Counted from the stretch's first letter, positions 34,600 through 43,443 are shown. The stretch: DNA of 64,000 nucleotides from an uncultured Alistipes sp. (GCF_902388705.1 NZ_CABMQJ010000007.1:34738-98737), one strand, 5' to 3'. Notes: generated by a model from the letters alone, not told the origin. Translations and numbers: made by a program.

Positions 34600-35442
34600 T
34601 TATCTTGCGAATTCAACAACGGCCATCACGGGTGCGTGGTCGGAAACATAGCCGCCGCCAAGCGTGTCGGGCAGCACTTCGTAACGGTCGGCATCGAAGC
34701 CGCCGCTCACGAAAATGTAGTCGAGCAGCGGGCGCTCCGCCTCGGGAAGCTGACCGAAATCGGAGAAACTCCACGCCGTGCCGAGCTTCAGGGGCGCAAC
34801 CGCCTTCACGTCGCGCAGCACGCCGTCTTTCTGCACATGGGCCACGACCGACGAGCCGGGCTCGGAGTTGAAGTCGCCCGTCAAAATCACGGGACGCTCC
34901 CCGCGCAGGGAGCCGATGCGTTTCATCAGCAGGCTCACGCCCTCGTCGCGGGCCACCTGTCCCACATGGTCGAGGTGGGTGTTGATGAACAGGAACTCCC
35001 GGCCCGATTTGTCGCGCAGCACCACCCACGTCGCCACGCGTTCGCAGGCGCCGTCCCAGCCTCTCGAACCGGCCACTTCGGGCGTTTCGCTCAACCAGAA
35101 CGTTCCCGATTCGAGGGGTGTGAAGCGGTCGCGTTTGAAGAACACGGCGCTGAATTCGCCCGCCTCGGCGCCGTCCTCGCGGCCCACGCCCACCGCTGCA
35201 TAACCGGGCAGCAGCTTCTTGAGGTCGTTGAACTGGTTGACAAGGAGTTCCTGCGTGCCGAAAACGTCGATATCGTGCGACACAATCACTTCGGCAGCCC
35301 GCTCGCGGCGGAAACGCCAGTTGTTCTCCCCGTCCTCGGGATTGTCGTAACGCATGTTGAACGTCATGACGTTCAGCGTCGGAGCCGAACCGCAGGCGGT
35401 GAACGCAACCGCCGCAGCAAACAGATGGAATAGTCGTTTCAT
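34600..35442 (-). CDS. Lipoprotein endonuclease/exonuclease/phosphatase family hydrolase
   Basis: A 280-residue EEP-fold protein with a lipoprotein signal ending at Cys17 (AFTACGSA). Motifs occur in the standard order: NVMTFNMRYDNP, IDVFGTQE (metal Glu), INTHLDHVG, LTGDFNSEPG (Asp, Asn) and YVSDHAPVMA (Asp, His). Secreted Bacteroidota members are usually annotated only to superfamily; known activities include sphingomyelinase, inositol polyphosphate phosphatase and DNase I. Next to a PI-PLC-like domain and alkaline phosphatase, action on an inositol-phosphate or sugar-phosphate bond is plausible. It lies 12 bases after the GH92 gene. Confidence 0.9.
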   Translation of the reverse strand: MKRLFHLFAAAVAFTACGSAPTLNVMTFNMRYDNPEDGENNWRFRRERAAEVIVSHDIDVFGTQELLVNQFNDLKKLLPGYAAVGVGREDGAEAGEFSAVFFKRDRFTPLESGTFWLSETPEVAGSRGWDGACERVATWVVLRDKSGREFLFINTHLDHVGQVARDEGVSLLMKRIGSLRGERPVILTGDFNSEPGSSVVAHVQKDGVLRDVKAVAPLKLGTAWSFSDFGQLPEAERPLLDYIFVSGGFDADRYEVLPDTLGGGYVSDHAPVMAVVEFAR

Positions 35443-35454
35443 ACCTTTATGGTT

Positions 35455-38370
35455 TTAATCAATCGGGAAAGCAAGGCCGACCGGCACGCACAGGTTCGCC
35501 TCGGGAATCGCCTCGAAATCCGCCGCACCGGGCGCTTTCCACCCCCACGACAAATCCTGTCCCTCGTAATCCTCGAAATAGAGCAGCGTATAAGGGTGCA
35601 ATCCGGCTTCGAGCGCCACACGCCCCGTCGCCGCCACCGAAGCGTGCGAACCGTCGTTGTCGACCACCTTGCGGCCGCCGATCACGAGCACGCTGCCGTC
35701 GTCGCTCTTGGTCGTGAACTCCCACACGCCCCGCACCGGGATGTCGATATATCCGTTGAAAATATAGCCGAAGTGGTCTTCCTGCGGGGCATTTGCTATC
35801 GACGGCGCAGGCATCGTTCCGGAAGAGACGTGTTTTCCTTTCCGAATCTCGTCCACGCACGAAAAGACGCTTTCATAATAGGTATAGGCAACGCCCGGAT
35901 GCGATGCCAACCCGTCCCGGGAGATCCCTTCCCGGAACACGGCCTTCTCGGCATCGAGCGTCAGCGTACGGCTCGGGGCGGCACCGGGTTTGAATCCCCG
36001 TGCCTTGAGCGTCAGCGAACGGTCGACCAGGACAGGGCCGGTATAAAGCGCCGAACTTTCATCCGGATCCGTACCGTCGAGCGTATAGCGTATTTCGGCC
36101 CCGGCGGTCGCAGTCGCGATCCCGACGGCGACGGGCTCGGTGAACAGGCTGACGTCCTGCGTGGTATAGGGAATCGAAACCACCTGCCCGTCGGTCAGCG
36201 AATAGGGCTCCGCTGCGGCATCCGTGCCGCGGTCGTAATCGGGACGGGGCTGGAGCGTAAAGTGCAGTTCGCCGCCCTGCATCAAGCGGTCGTAAGTGAT
36301 GAAATTCTCCTCGACAGGCTCGCCGTCGAGCGTCACGGCAGCAATATAGACATTGCGGCGCGGGTTATTGGCCGTCACGGTCAGCGTACGGCCGTTGGCC
36401 AGCCGGACGGTGGCCTGCGGGAACTGGGGCGCGGTCAGGGCGAATTCGTTCGAGCCCGGACAAACGGGATAGAATCCGAGGCTGGAGAAGACGTACCACG
36501 CCGACATCTGGCCGCAGTCCTCGTTGCCGATGATGCCCGCGGGCGTGGGGGCGTACATTTCGTGCAGCAGGCGGCGCGTCAGCTCCTGCGTTTTCCACGG
36601 CTGCCCCACGTAATTATAGAGATAGGCCATGTGATGGCTGGGTTCGTTGCCGTGGGCATACTGGCCCATCAAGCCCGTGACATCGCCCACGTCCAGCTGC
36701 ATTTGGTCCGATTCGAGCGTAAAGAGCCTGTCCAATTCGCGGACGAACGCCTCGCGGCTGCCGAAGAGCTGTATGAGGCCGTTCACGTCGTGCGGCACGA
36801 AAAAGCGGTAATGCCACGGCGTAGCCTCGGTGTAGTCGCGGCCCGTGGCGAACTCTTCGAAAGGCGTCGACCAGTTGCCGTCCGACCGGCGCCCGCGGAA
36901 GAAGCAGGTCGAGCCGTCGAAGACATTGACGTAGTTGAGCGCCCGCCGGGCGTACTCCTCGAAAACGGCGTCGCGGCCCATCGCCTGCGCCATGCGGGCG
37001 ATGGCCCAGTCGTCGTAGGCGTATTCCAGGGCGCAGGAAACCGACTCGCGTTTGATATTCGACGGGATGAACCCTTGCGCGACGTAGTAGTCCGAACCTT
37101 TTTTGTTGATGTTCGACGAACGAATCATCGCGTCGAGCGCCTTTTCGGCATCATAGCCGCGGATGCCTTTCAGGTAGGCGTCGGCGATGACCGACGCGGC
37201 ATGGTATCCGATCATCGTCCCCGTTTCACCCGAAGCGAGCGGCCAAATCGGAAGTTCGCCCGTGACGTCGTACATATCGAGCATGCTGCGTATCATGTCG
37301 TTTACCAGCGCGGTATCGACCAGCGTCTGCAACGGGTTCCAGGCCCGGAACGTATCCCACAGCGAGAAGGTCGAATAATAAGACTCCCCCTCGGGCATCC
37401 GCGCGATGGACTGGTCGTGGCGGCGGTACTCGCCGTTGACGTCGCTCATCAGGTTGGGCGTCAGCTTGGTATGGTACTGCGCTGTATAGAAGTTGGTCAG
37501 TTCGTCGCGCGACCCGCCCTGGACGACGATGTCGCCCAGCGCCTCGCGCCACAGTCCGACGGCACGTCCGTGCACGGCATCGAAATCCAGCTCGGGGACC
37601 TCGGCAAGGCTGTTCACGCGGGCATTGCCGACGCTGACCGACGACAGGCCGACGGCAATCGTGAGCGTCCGCACGTCCGGGGCAAAGGTCAGCACCGCCT
37701 GTTTGTCGCCGAGCAGCTGCACGCCGGCAAAGGGCTCCGAGAAACGGGCCGAGAAAAAGACATACTGGTCGGGCACCCAGCCCTGCGTGCGGCGCATGCC
37801 GGAGAGCTCCGCAGGCCCCTCCTGCCGCAGGCTGTGCATGTCGACGTGCTCTTCGGTGATTGTGTGCATCAGGTCGACGACCACCTGCCGGGGGCCTTTG
37901 CCGCTGAACGTATAGCGATGGACGCCCGTACGGGGCGCTGCGGTCAGCTCCACCCCGATCTCTTCGCCGGGCAGGGACACGGCATAATAGCCGCACGAAG
38001 CCCGTTCGTCCTTATGTGAAAAGAAATAGGGTTGCAGGATGCACTGTTCGTCGTGCAGCACGATTTCGCGCGTGGTCGGATGGAAAAGGATGTCGGCCAA
38101 ATCAGCGCATCCGGTACCGCTCAAATGGGTATGCGAAAAGCCGTCGATGGTCGTATCGTCGTAATGGTATCCCGCGCAGGCGTCCCAGTTGCCGGCACGG
38201 GTATCGGGGCTCAACTGCACCATGCCGAAAGGCGTGGTGGCCCCCGGATAGGTGTGTCCGTGGAATCCGGTGCCGATGAACGGGTTCACATAATCGACGG
38301 GGTCGGCGGAGCGCGGCGCACAGGAGATAGCCGCAAGGGCCAGCAAAAGTAAAGTCAGGTTCTTGGTCAT
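35455..38370 (-). CDS. GH92 alpha-mannosidase with CHB_HEX_C and PA14-like C terminus
   Basis: The ATG at 38370 gives MTKNLTLLLLALAAISCAPR, a lipoprotein signal with Cys17; an earlier in-frame start is rejected for that reason. The 971-residue protein opens the GH92 region with DYVNPFIGTGFHGHTYPGAT and DGFSHTHLSGTG. The active-site region GNEDCGQMSAWYVFSSLGF, with the general-acid Glu, lies near 685, and GH92 continues to about 740. After that come a chitobiase C-type module (IRYTLDGTDPDESSALY) and a PA14-like module (YIFNGYIDIPVRGVWEFTTK, SDDGSVLVIGG). Calcium-dependent exo-alpha-mannosidase activity is expected. It is the first gene of the operon, 43 bases after a promoter and facing the XylR-like regulator. 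Confidence 0.95.
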   Translation of the reverse strand: MTKNLTLLLLALAAISCAPRSADPVDYVNPFIGTGFHGHTYPGATTPFGMVQLSPDTRAGNWDACAGYHYDDTTIDGFSHTHLSGTGCADLADILFHPTTREIVLHDEQCILQPYFFSHKDERASCGYYAVSLPGEEIGVELTAAPRTGVHRYTFSGKGPRQVVVDLMHTITEEHVDMHSLRQEGPAELSGMRRTQGWVPDQYVFFSARFSEPFAGVQLLGDKQAVLTFAPDVRTLTIAVGLSSVSVGNARVNSLAEVPELDFDAVHGRAVGLWREALGDIVVQGGSRDELTNFYTAQYHTKLTPNLMSDVNGEYRRHDQSIARMPEGESYYSTFSLWDTFRAWNPLQTLVDTALVNDMIRSMLDMYDVTGELPIWPLASGETGTMIGYHAASVIADAYLKGIRGYDAEKALDAMIRSSNINKKGSDYYVAQGFIPSNIKRESVSCALEYAYDDWAIARMAQAMGRDAVFEEYARRALNYVNVFDGSTCFFRGRRSDGNWSTPFEEFATGRDYTEATPWHYRFFVPHDVNGLIQLFGSREAFVRELDRLFTLESDQMQLDVGDVTGLMGQYAHGNEPSHHMAYLYNYVGQPWKTQELTRRLLHEMYAPTPAGIIGNEDCGQMSAWYVFSSLGFYPVCPGSNEFALTAPQFPQATVRLANGRTLTVTANNPRRNVYIAAVTLDGEPVEENFITYDRLMQGGELHFTLQPRPDYDRGTDAAAEPYSLTDGQVVSIPYTTQDVSLFTEPVAVGIATATAGAEIRYTLDGTDPDESSALYTGPVLVDRSLTLKARGFKPGAAPSRTLTLDAEKAVFREGISRDGLASHPGVAYTYYESVFSCVDEIRKGKHVSSGTMPAPSIANAPQEDHFGYIFNGYIDIPVRGVWEFTTKSDDGSVLVIGGRKVVDNDGSHASVAATGRVALEAGLHPYTLLYFEDYEGQDLSWGWKAPGAADFEAIPEANLCVPVGLAFPID

Positions 38371-38412
38371 AGCAGTTGTCGGTGTATGCGCCCCGTCCGG
38401 AAAGCATTGTAT

Positions 38413-38444
38413 CAAAGATAGGTATTCGGGGGCAATATTGCAAC
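38413..38444 (-). promoter_or_regulatory. Promoter of the GH92-GH20 operon
   Basis: On the minus strand GTTG (38441-38444) and TATCTTTG (38413-38420) are separated by 20 bases. The -7 box is perfect and the -33 matches three of four bases. It lies 43 bases before the GH92 start codon. Confidence 0.7.
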
Positions 38445-38583
38445 CCCGGACGCCGCATCTCCGCAGTTTCGAAGCCGGTCGCAGTTTAGGTCATACAAAT
38501 ATAAGAGAAGAGATGAATCCGCACTGCGGCTATTTGCGCTTTTACATCCTCATATTGCGCAGAACCTTCATTTCCGCAGCCGT

Positions 38584-38640
38584 GCATCGAAAGCAGCCGC
38601 GCATCGAAAGCAGCCGCGCAGCCGCCGAAAAAATCGGCGG
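38584..38640. repeat. 17-bp perfect tandem repeat plus dyad, candidate operator
   Basis: GCATCGAAAGCAGCCGC occurs at 38584-38600 and again, without a gap, at 38601-38617. Directly after it, CCGCCGA (38622-38628) and TCGGCGG (38634-38640) flank five A. AraC/XylR proteins typically bind direct repeats of about 17 bp, and the element lies between divergent promoters of a regulated operon and such a regulator, so an operator role is likely (inference). Confidence 0.6.
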
Positions 38641-38702
38641 ATTATCCGTATTCCCGAAAAAAAAGCTATCTTTACACACGAACCGACCCCACAAACCGAT
38701 TT

Positions 38703-39881
38703 ATGGCACGTGTAATCTTTCTGACGGATTTCTCCGAAGCCTACGCCCGGGAGCTCCTGCTCGGTATGGCCCGCTATGCGCACGACACGGGACAGGCGTG
38801 GAGCCTGTGCCGCCTGCCGCTGTCGATACGCGACAAATTCGGAATCGAAGCCGTCGTCGAGTGGGCCAGGCGCATGAAGGCCGACGCCGTGATCGGCCAG
38901 TTCTACAACACCGACAACGTCGGGCTGTTCCGCGAAAACGGGATTATCGCTGTGGCGCAGGACTTCAAGAAGCGTTTTACGACGATTCCCAACATCACCG
39001 GCCCGCACTACCTCGCCGGGAAAATGGCCGCCGAATACTTCCTGCAGAAAGGTTTCCGTAATTTCGCATTTTACGGCACGCGGGGCATCGACTTCTCGGA
39101 CGAACGGTGCCAGGGGTTCCGCGAAACCGTCGAGGCCGCCAATCCCGATTTCACCTTCTCGTCGCTGCGCAGCGGCGCCCAGAACGACCTCTGGTATTAC
39201 GACACGGCGCAGCTCATCACATGGCTGCAGTCGCTGCCCAAACCGGTGGCGATTATGGCGTGTGACGATAACCAGGCATACCATATCACGGAAGCGTGCC
39301 TGCAGATCGAGGGGGGGGGAAATTCACGTATCCCGAACGACATCGCCATTCTGGGCGTCGACAACGACGAAACGATTTGCAAACTTTCGATTCCCAACCT
39401 CTCTTCGCTCAACCAGGGCGTCGAACAGGGCGGCTATGAGGTAGCGCGCCTGATCGACCGCCTGATTCGCAATCCCGAAGCGGAATGGGAGGATGTCATG
39501 GTGATGCCGACGCACATCGTCACGCGGCAGTCGACCGACATTTATGCCAACAACGACCCGCATATCGCCAAGGTGCTGCAGCACATCCATGAGAACATCA
39601 GCCAGAAAATCACGGTCGACGACCTCGTGAAACTGGTGCCCCTGTCGCGCCGGCTGCTCGAAACCCGGTTCAAAAAGGGAATGGGCACTTCGATCTACGA
39701 CTACATCATCCAGGTGCGCATCGAAAAGATGATGCAGCTGCTGTGCGAGGGCTTGAGCGTTTCCGAAGCGGCCGCGGAACTGGGATTCTCCGACATAAAG
39801 AACGTTTCGCGTACGTTCAGGCAGCTCAAGGGCATCACCCCCTCGGAATACCGCGAGCAGGTCGCCCCGAAAAGACGGTAG
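38703..39881 (+). CDS. XylR-like regulator: sugar-sensor domain plus AraC helix-turn-helix
   Basis: A 392-residue regulator. Residues 1-275 match the LacI/periplasmic-binding-type sensor of XylR: MARVIFLTDFSEAYARELLL, DAVIGQFYNTDNVGLF, GPHYLAGKMAAEYF, AIMACDDNQAYHITEAC and DIAILGVDNDETICKLS. Residues about 285-390 are an AraC double helix-turn-helix (VLQHIHENISQKITVDDLVK, then SVSEAAAELGFSDIKNVSR and ITPSEYR). It should sense a monosaccharide released by the divergent operon. A run of nine G (39311-39319) encodes a Gly insertion in the sensor domain and could cause slippage. A TATCTTTA box lies 29 bases upstream. Confidence 0.92.
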   Translation: MARVIFLTDFSEAYARELLLGMARYAHDTGQAWSLCRLPLSIRDKFGIEAVVEWARRMKADAVIGQFYNTDNVGLFRENGIIAVAQDFKKRFTTIPNITGPHYLAGKMAAEYFLQKGFRNFAFYGTRGIDFSDERCQGFRETVEAANPDFTFSSLRSGAQNDLWYYDTAQLITWLQSLPKPVAIMACDDNQAYHITEACLQIEGGGNSRIPNDIAILGVDNDETICKLSIPNLSSLNQGVEQGGYEVARLIDRLIRNPEAEWEDVMVMPTHIVTRQSTDIYANNDPHIAKVLQHIHENISQKITVDDLVKLVPLSRRLLETRFKKGMGTSIYDYIIQVRIEKMMQLLCEGLSVSEAAAELGFSDIKNVSRTFRQLKGITPSEYREQVAPKRR

Positions 39882-39983
39882 CCGGAGCATCACGCCGCCG
39901 CTTGCCGGAGGTCATACCCGTGATTTTGCTTCGCATGCGACAGTTTTTCCCATCCACCCGCACGTTATTTCCGCAAGATTTAC

Positions 39984-39991
39984 TATCTTTG
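39984..39991 (+). promoter_or_regulatory. -7 box of GH97 gene
   Basis: TATCTTTG is an exact match 37 bases before the start codon. No TTTG at standard -33 spacing. Confidence 0.5.
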
Positions 39992-40028
39992 GCATGCAAG
40001 CTAATAATTCATTAACTCACAACTTTCT

Positions 40029-42026
40029 ATGACCTTAAAACCCCTACTGGTGTTCCTCTGCACGGCATGCGCGCTGCCGCTCATGGCGCAGAAAAACTAC
40101 ACGCTCACATCACCCGACGGCACGCTCCAGGCTACCGTCGCCACGGGTTCCGACATCCGCATTTCACTGGCCGCCGACGGCCAAACGCTCCTCGCCCCCT
40201 CGCCCGTGGGCATGAAACTGGCAGGCGGCGAAGTGCTGGGCGCCAATCCCAAAGTCACCCGGGTGAAGAAAACCGCCGCAGACGAACGAATCGCCTCGCC
40301 CTTTTACAAGAAAAGCGAAATCAGCGACCGTTACAACGAGCTGACGCTCACCCTCCGCGGCGACTACGGACTGATTGTACGCCTCTACGACGACGGCCTG
40401 GCCTACCGGTTCACCACCCGCAAAAAAGAGAATATACAGGTAGAAAACGAACAAATCGCCTTTACTTTCCCGGGGGATTACACGGCCTATGCGCCCTATG
40501 TCGGGCACCAGAGGCTCCTGGATTTCGAGGGCCAGTTCCGCAACTCGTTCGAAAACACCTATGCCAAACTTCCGCTCACGCAGCTCGATACGAGGAAACT
40601 GATTTTCCTGCCGATGCTCGTGGAGTTGCCCGGCGGCCGCAAGATGGTCATCACGGAGGCCGACCTGCAGGGTTATCCGGGGCTCTACCTCAACAACTCG
40701 TCCGAGGCGCCCGTACTCAACGGCGTCTTCGCCCCCTATCCCAAACGGGAGGAGCAAGGCGGACACAACCGGCTGCAGATGCTGGTCAAGGAGCGCGAAA
40801 ACTACATCGCCGCGACCCAGGGCACACGCTCGTTCCCGTGGCGCGTAATGATTGTTTCGAAAGACGACAAGGAGCTGCTCAACAGCGATATGGTATACCG
40901 TCTGGCCCCGGCTTCGAAGATTGCCGACACCTCGTGGATCAAGCCCGGGAAAGTTGCTTGGGAGTGGTGGAACGCATGGAACCTCTACGACGTCGATTTC
41001 AAAGCGGGCATCAACACCAAAACCTATAAATATTATATCTGGTTCGCCTCGCAGCACGGACTCGAATACGTAATCCTCGACGAGGGCTGGGCCGTGAACA
41101 AGCAGGCGGACCTGATGCAGGTAGTTCCCGAAATCGACCTGGAAGAGTTGGTGGAATACGGGCGCGAACGTAACGTGGGAATCATCCTCTGGGCGGGTTA
41201 CTACGCATTCGAGCGCGACATGGAACGGGTCGTCAAACACTACTCGGACATGGGCGTGAAAGGATTCAAAGTGGACTTCATGGATCGCGACGACCAGCGG
41301 ATGGTCGACTTCCTGCACCGGGCGGCCGAAGTATGCGCCGAGAACAAGATGCTGCTCGACTTCCACGGCGTGTTCAAACCCACGGGCATGAGCCGCACGT
41401 GGCCCAACGTACTCAACTACGAGGGCGTATTCGGCCTGGAGCAGCTGAAGTGGTCGCCCGAATCGACGGACATGGTGACCTACGACGTTACGATGCCGTT
41501 TATCCGCATGGTCGCCGGGCCGCTGGATTACACGCAGGGCGCGATGCGCAACGCATCGAAGGGCAATTACCGCCCCGTACACAGCGAACCGATGAGCCAG
41601 GGCACCCGCTGCCGCCAGCTGGCGGAGTACGTCATTTTCGAATCCCCCATCACGATGCTCTGCGACTCGCCGTCGAACTACCTGAAAGAGCCCGAATGCA
41701 TCGGGTTCATCGCCGGGGTTCCGACAGTCTGGGATGAAACCGTGGCCCTCACCGGCTCGGTGGGCGAATACATCGCCATCGCACGCCGTGCAGGCGACAG
41801 TTGGTTTATCGGCGCTGCGACCGACTGGTCGCCCCGCGAACTGGAACTCGATTTGTCGTTCATCGGCAGCGGCGACTACGACGTCGAGAGTTTCTCCGAC
41901 GGCATCAATGCCGACCGGGCGGCCTGCGACTTCAAGAAGCAGATAAGCAACCTGCCGCAGGATCGCAAACTGAAAATCAGAATGGCCCCGGGCGGCGGTT
42001 ATGCTGCCCGCATATACGCCCGTTAG
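40029..42026 (+). CDS. Secreted GH97 glycosidase, probably retaining alpha-galactosidase type
   Basis: A 665-residue protein with a signal peptide (1-20, ALPLMAQ). The N-terminal beta-sandwich (about 25-275) and the (beta/alpha)8 barrel (about 290-560) of GH97 are present, followed by a C-terminal beta domain. Barrel segments include KVAWEWWNAWNLYDVDF, EYVILDEGW, MGVKGFKVDFMDRDDQ and LLDFHGVFKPTGMSRTWPN. The Asp in KVDFMDRDD lies where the retaining subgroup has its nucleophile, while inverting SusB-type enzymes lack it, so I favour a retaining alpha-galactosidase-like activity. The gene follows the XylR-like regulator by 147 bases and has its own -7 box and terminator. Confidence 0.92.
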   Translation: MTLKPLLVFLCTACALPLMAQKNYTLTSPDGTLQATVATGSDIRISLAADGQTLLAPSPVGMKLAGGEVLGANPKVTRVKKTAADERIASPFYKKSEISDRYNELTLTLRGDYGLIVRLYDDGLAYRFTTRKKENIQVENEQIAFTFPGDYTAYAPYVGHQRLLDFEGQFRNSFENTYAKLPLTQLDTRKLIFLPMLVELPGGRKMVITEADLQGYPGLYLNNSSEAPVLNGVFAPYPKREEQGGHNRLQMLVKERENYIAATQGTRSFPWRVMIVSKDDKELLNSDMVYRLAPASKIADTSWIKPGKVAWEWWNAWNLYDVDFKAGINTKTYKYYIWFASQHGLEYVILDEGWAVNKQADLMQVVPEIDLEELVEYGRERNVGIILWAGYYAFERDMERVVKHYSDMGVKGFKVDFMDRDDQRMVDFLHRAAEVCAENKMLLDFHGVFKPTGMSRTWPNVLNYEGVFGLEQLKWSPESTDMVTYDVTMPFIRMVAGPLDYTQGAMRNASKGNYRPVHSEPMSQGTRCRQLAEYVIFESPITMLCDSPSNYLKEPECIGFIAGVPTVWDETVALTGSVGEYIAIARRAGDSWFIGAATDWSPRELELDLSFIGSGDYDVESFSDGINADRAACDFKKQISNLPQDRKLKIRMAPGGGYAARIYAR

Positions 42027-42050
42027 CGCCTCCGGCACCCGACGTCTTAC

Positions 42051-42083
42051 AAGAGCAGCGACCCCGAATCGCTGCTCTTTTTT
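42051..42083 (+). terminator. Terminator of GH97 gene
   Basis: An 11-bp perfect stem (42051-42061 with 42069-42079) has a 7-base loop and is followed by T. Confidence 0.93.
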
Positions 42084-42180
42084 ATCGTGGTTCCGACGGA
42101 TAACGCCACATATACACGCTCGGCAGGCGCACCGGCAGCGGAAAATGAACACAGCCAATACATTTATGGAAAGAAATTAG

Positions 42181-42188
42181 TATCTTTG
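42181..42188 (+). promoter_or_regulatory. -7 box of ychF operon
   Basis: TATCTTTG is an exact match 127 bases before the ychF start, giving a leader of about 120 nt. I recognise no RNA motif in that leader. No -33 box at standard spacing. Confidence 0.5.
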
Positions 42189-42314
42189 CACTCCGGTTCA
42201 CGGGTGCCTGCGTTTTACAGGATTGCCGGATGCGATTTCCGCGCCGTGATACCGGATGCGGACAGAGGCAAAAACTTGCAACAAACTGATTTTTAAATAA
42301 AACAATATAATTTA

Positions 42315-43415
42315 ATGGCTTTACAGTGTGGTATCGTGGGTTTGCCGAACGTAGGTAAATCGACCCTTTTCAACTGCCTGTCTAATGCAAAGGCACAGGC
42401 GGCGAACTTTCCTTTTTGCACCATCGAGCCCAACGTGGGCGTCATCACGGTTCCCGACCAGCGGCTCGTCAAACTCGCCGAAATCGACAATCCCAAGCGC
42501 GTAATCCCCACCACCATCGAGATCGTCGACATCGCCGGGCTGGTGAAAGGCGCCTCCAAGGGCGAGGGACTCGGCAACAAATTCCTCGCGAATATCCGTA
42601 ACACGCACGCCATCATCCACGTACTGCGCTGCTTCGACAACGGCAACATCACCCATGTCGACGGGTCGATCGACCCCGTACGCGACAAGGGCATCATCGA
42701 CACCGAACTGCAGCTCAAAGACCTCGAAACCATCGAAAACCGCCTGGGCAAAACCCAGAAGCAGGCGGCCGTAGGCGGCGACAAGAACGCCAAGCGGCAG
42801 GTGGAACTGCTGCTGCAATACAAATCCGTGCTCGAGCAGGGCCGCAGCGCCCGCACCGTCGAGCTGGAAAAGGAAGACCGCAAACTGGTCGCCGACCTCA
42901 ACCTGCTGACCGACAAACCGGTACTCTACGTCTGCAACGTCGATGAGAAAGCAGCCGTGACGGGCAACGCCTATACCGAGGCCGTGAAAGCGGCCATCGC
43001 CGACGAGAAAGCCGAAATGCTCGTCATCGCCGCCGCCACGGAGGCCGACATCGCCGAATTGGAGAGCTACGAGGAGCGGCAGATGTTCCTCGAAGATCTC
43101 GGGCTCGAAGAGTCGGGCGTCGCCCGCCTGATTAAATCGGCCTACAAATTGCTGAACCTCGAAACGTTCTTCACCACGGGCGCCGACGAGTCGCGTGCAT
43201 GGACTTACATCCGGGGCATGAAAGCCCCCCAGACGGCCGGAATCATCCACACCGATTTCGAAAAGGGATTCATCCGCGCCGAAGTCATCAAATACGACGA
43301 CTATGTGACGCTCGGCTCGGAGAAAGCATGCCGCGATGCCGGTAAAATCGGCATTGAGGGCAAGGAATACGTCGTACAGGACGGCGACATCATGCACTTC
43401 CTGTTCAACGTCTGA
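42315..43415 (+). CDS. ychF: Redox-regulated ATPase YchF/OLA1
   Basis: A 366-residue Obg-family protein that prefers ATP. The P-loop is GLPNVGKST (residues 9-17), switch I has NFPFCTIEPNVG, G3 is DIAGLVKGASKGEGLGN and the G4-equivalent is YVCNVDEKA, lacking the NKxD of true GTPases as expected for YchF. A helical hairpin (about 140-200) and the C-terminal TGS domain (ending EYVVQDGDIMHFLFNV) are intact. YchF associates with ribosomes and modulates oxidative-stress responses in other bacteria. It is the first gene of a five-gene run ending with galM. Confidence 0.96.
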   Translation: MALQCGIVGLPNVGKSTLFNCLSNAKAQAANFPFCTIEPNVGVITVPDQRLVKLAEIDNPKRVIPTTIEIVDIAGLVKGASKGEGLGNKFLANIRNTHAIIHVLRCFDNGNITHVDGSIDPVRDKGIIDTELQLKDLETIENRLGKTQKQAAVGGDKNAKRQVELLLQYKSVLEQGRSARTVELEKEDRKLVADLNLLTDKPVLYVCNVDEKAAVTGNAYTEAVKAAIADEKAEMLVIAAATEADIAELESYEERQMFLEDLGLEESGVARLIKSAYKLLNLETFFTTGADESRAWTYIRGMKAPQTAGIIHTDFEKGFIRAEVIKYDDYVTLGSEKACRDAGKIGIEGKEYVVQDGDIMHFLFNV

Positions 43416-43443
43416 CCGAACCATCTTATTAAACCATACGACC

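Larger units (their letters stand above)
38371..38702. other. Divergent control region between GH92 operon and XylR-like gene
   Basis: This 332-bp gap holds the minus-strand promoter of the GH92 operon (38413-38444), a perfect 17-bp tandem repeat and a dyad (38584-38640), and a plus-strand TATCTTTA (38667-38674) that may be the -7 box of the regulator. The segment 38445-38583 shows nothing else. No protein gene is evident. Confidence 0.6.

Noticed and set aside
35449..38019. An 856-codon plus-strand open frame opposite the GH92 gene
   Set aside because: His/Arg/Gly-rich sequence with no domain pattern; the GH92 gene on the other strand is intact with signal peptide and active site.
27462..38370. 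Interpretation of the operon as a standard polysaccharide utilization locus
   Set aside because: No SusC-like receptor or SusD-like lipoprotein is present in or beside it; the TonB receptor at 47996 is assigned to thiamine uptake by its riboswitch.
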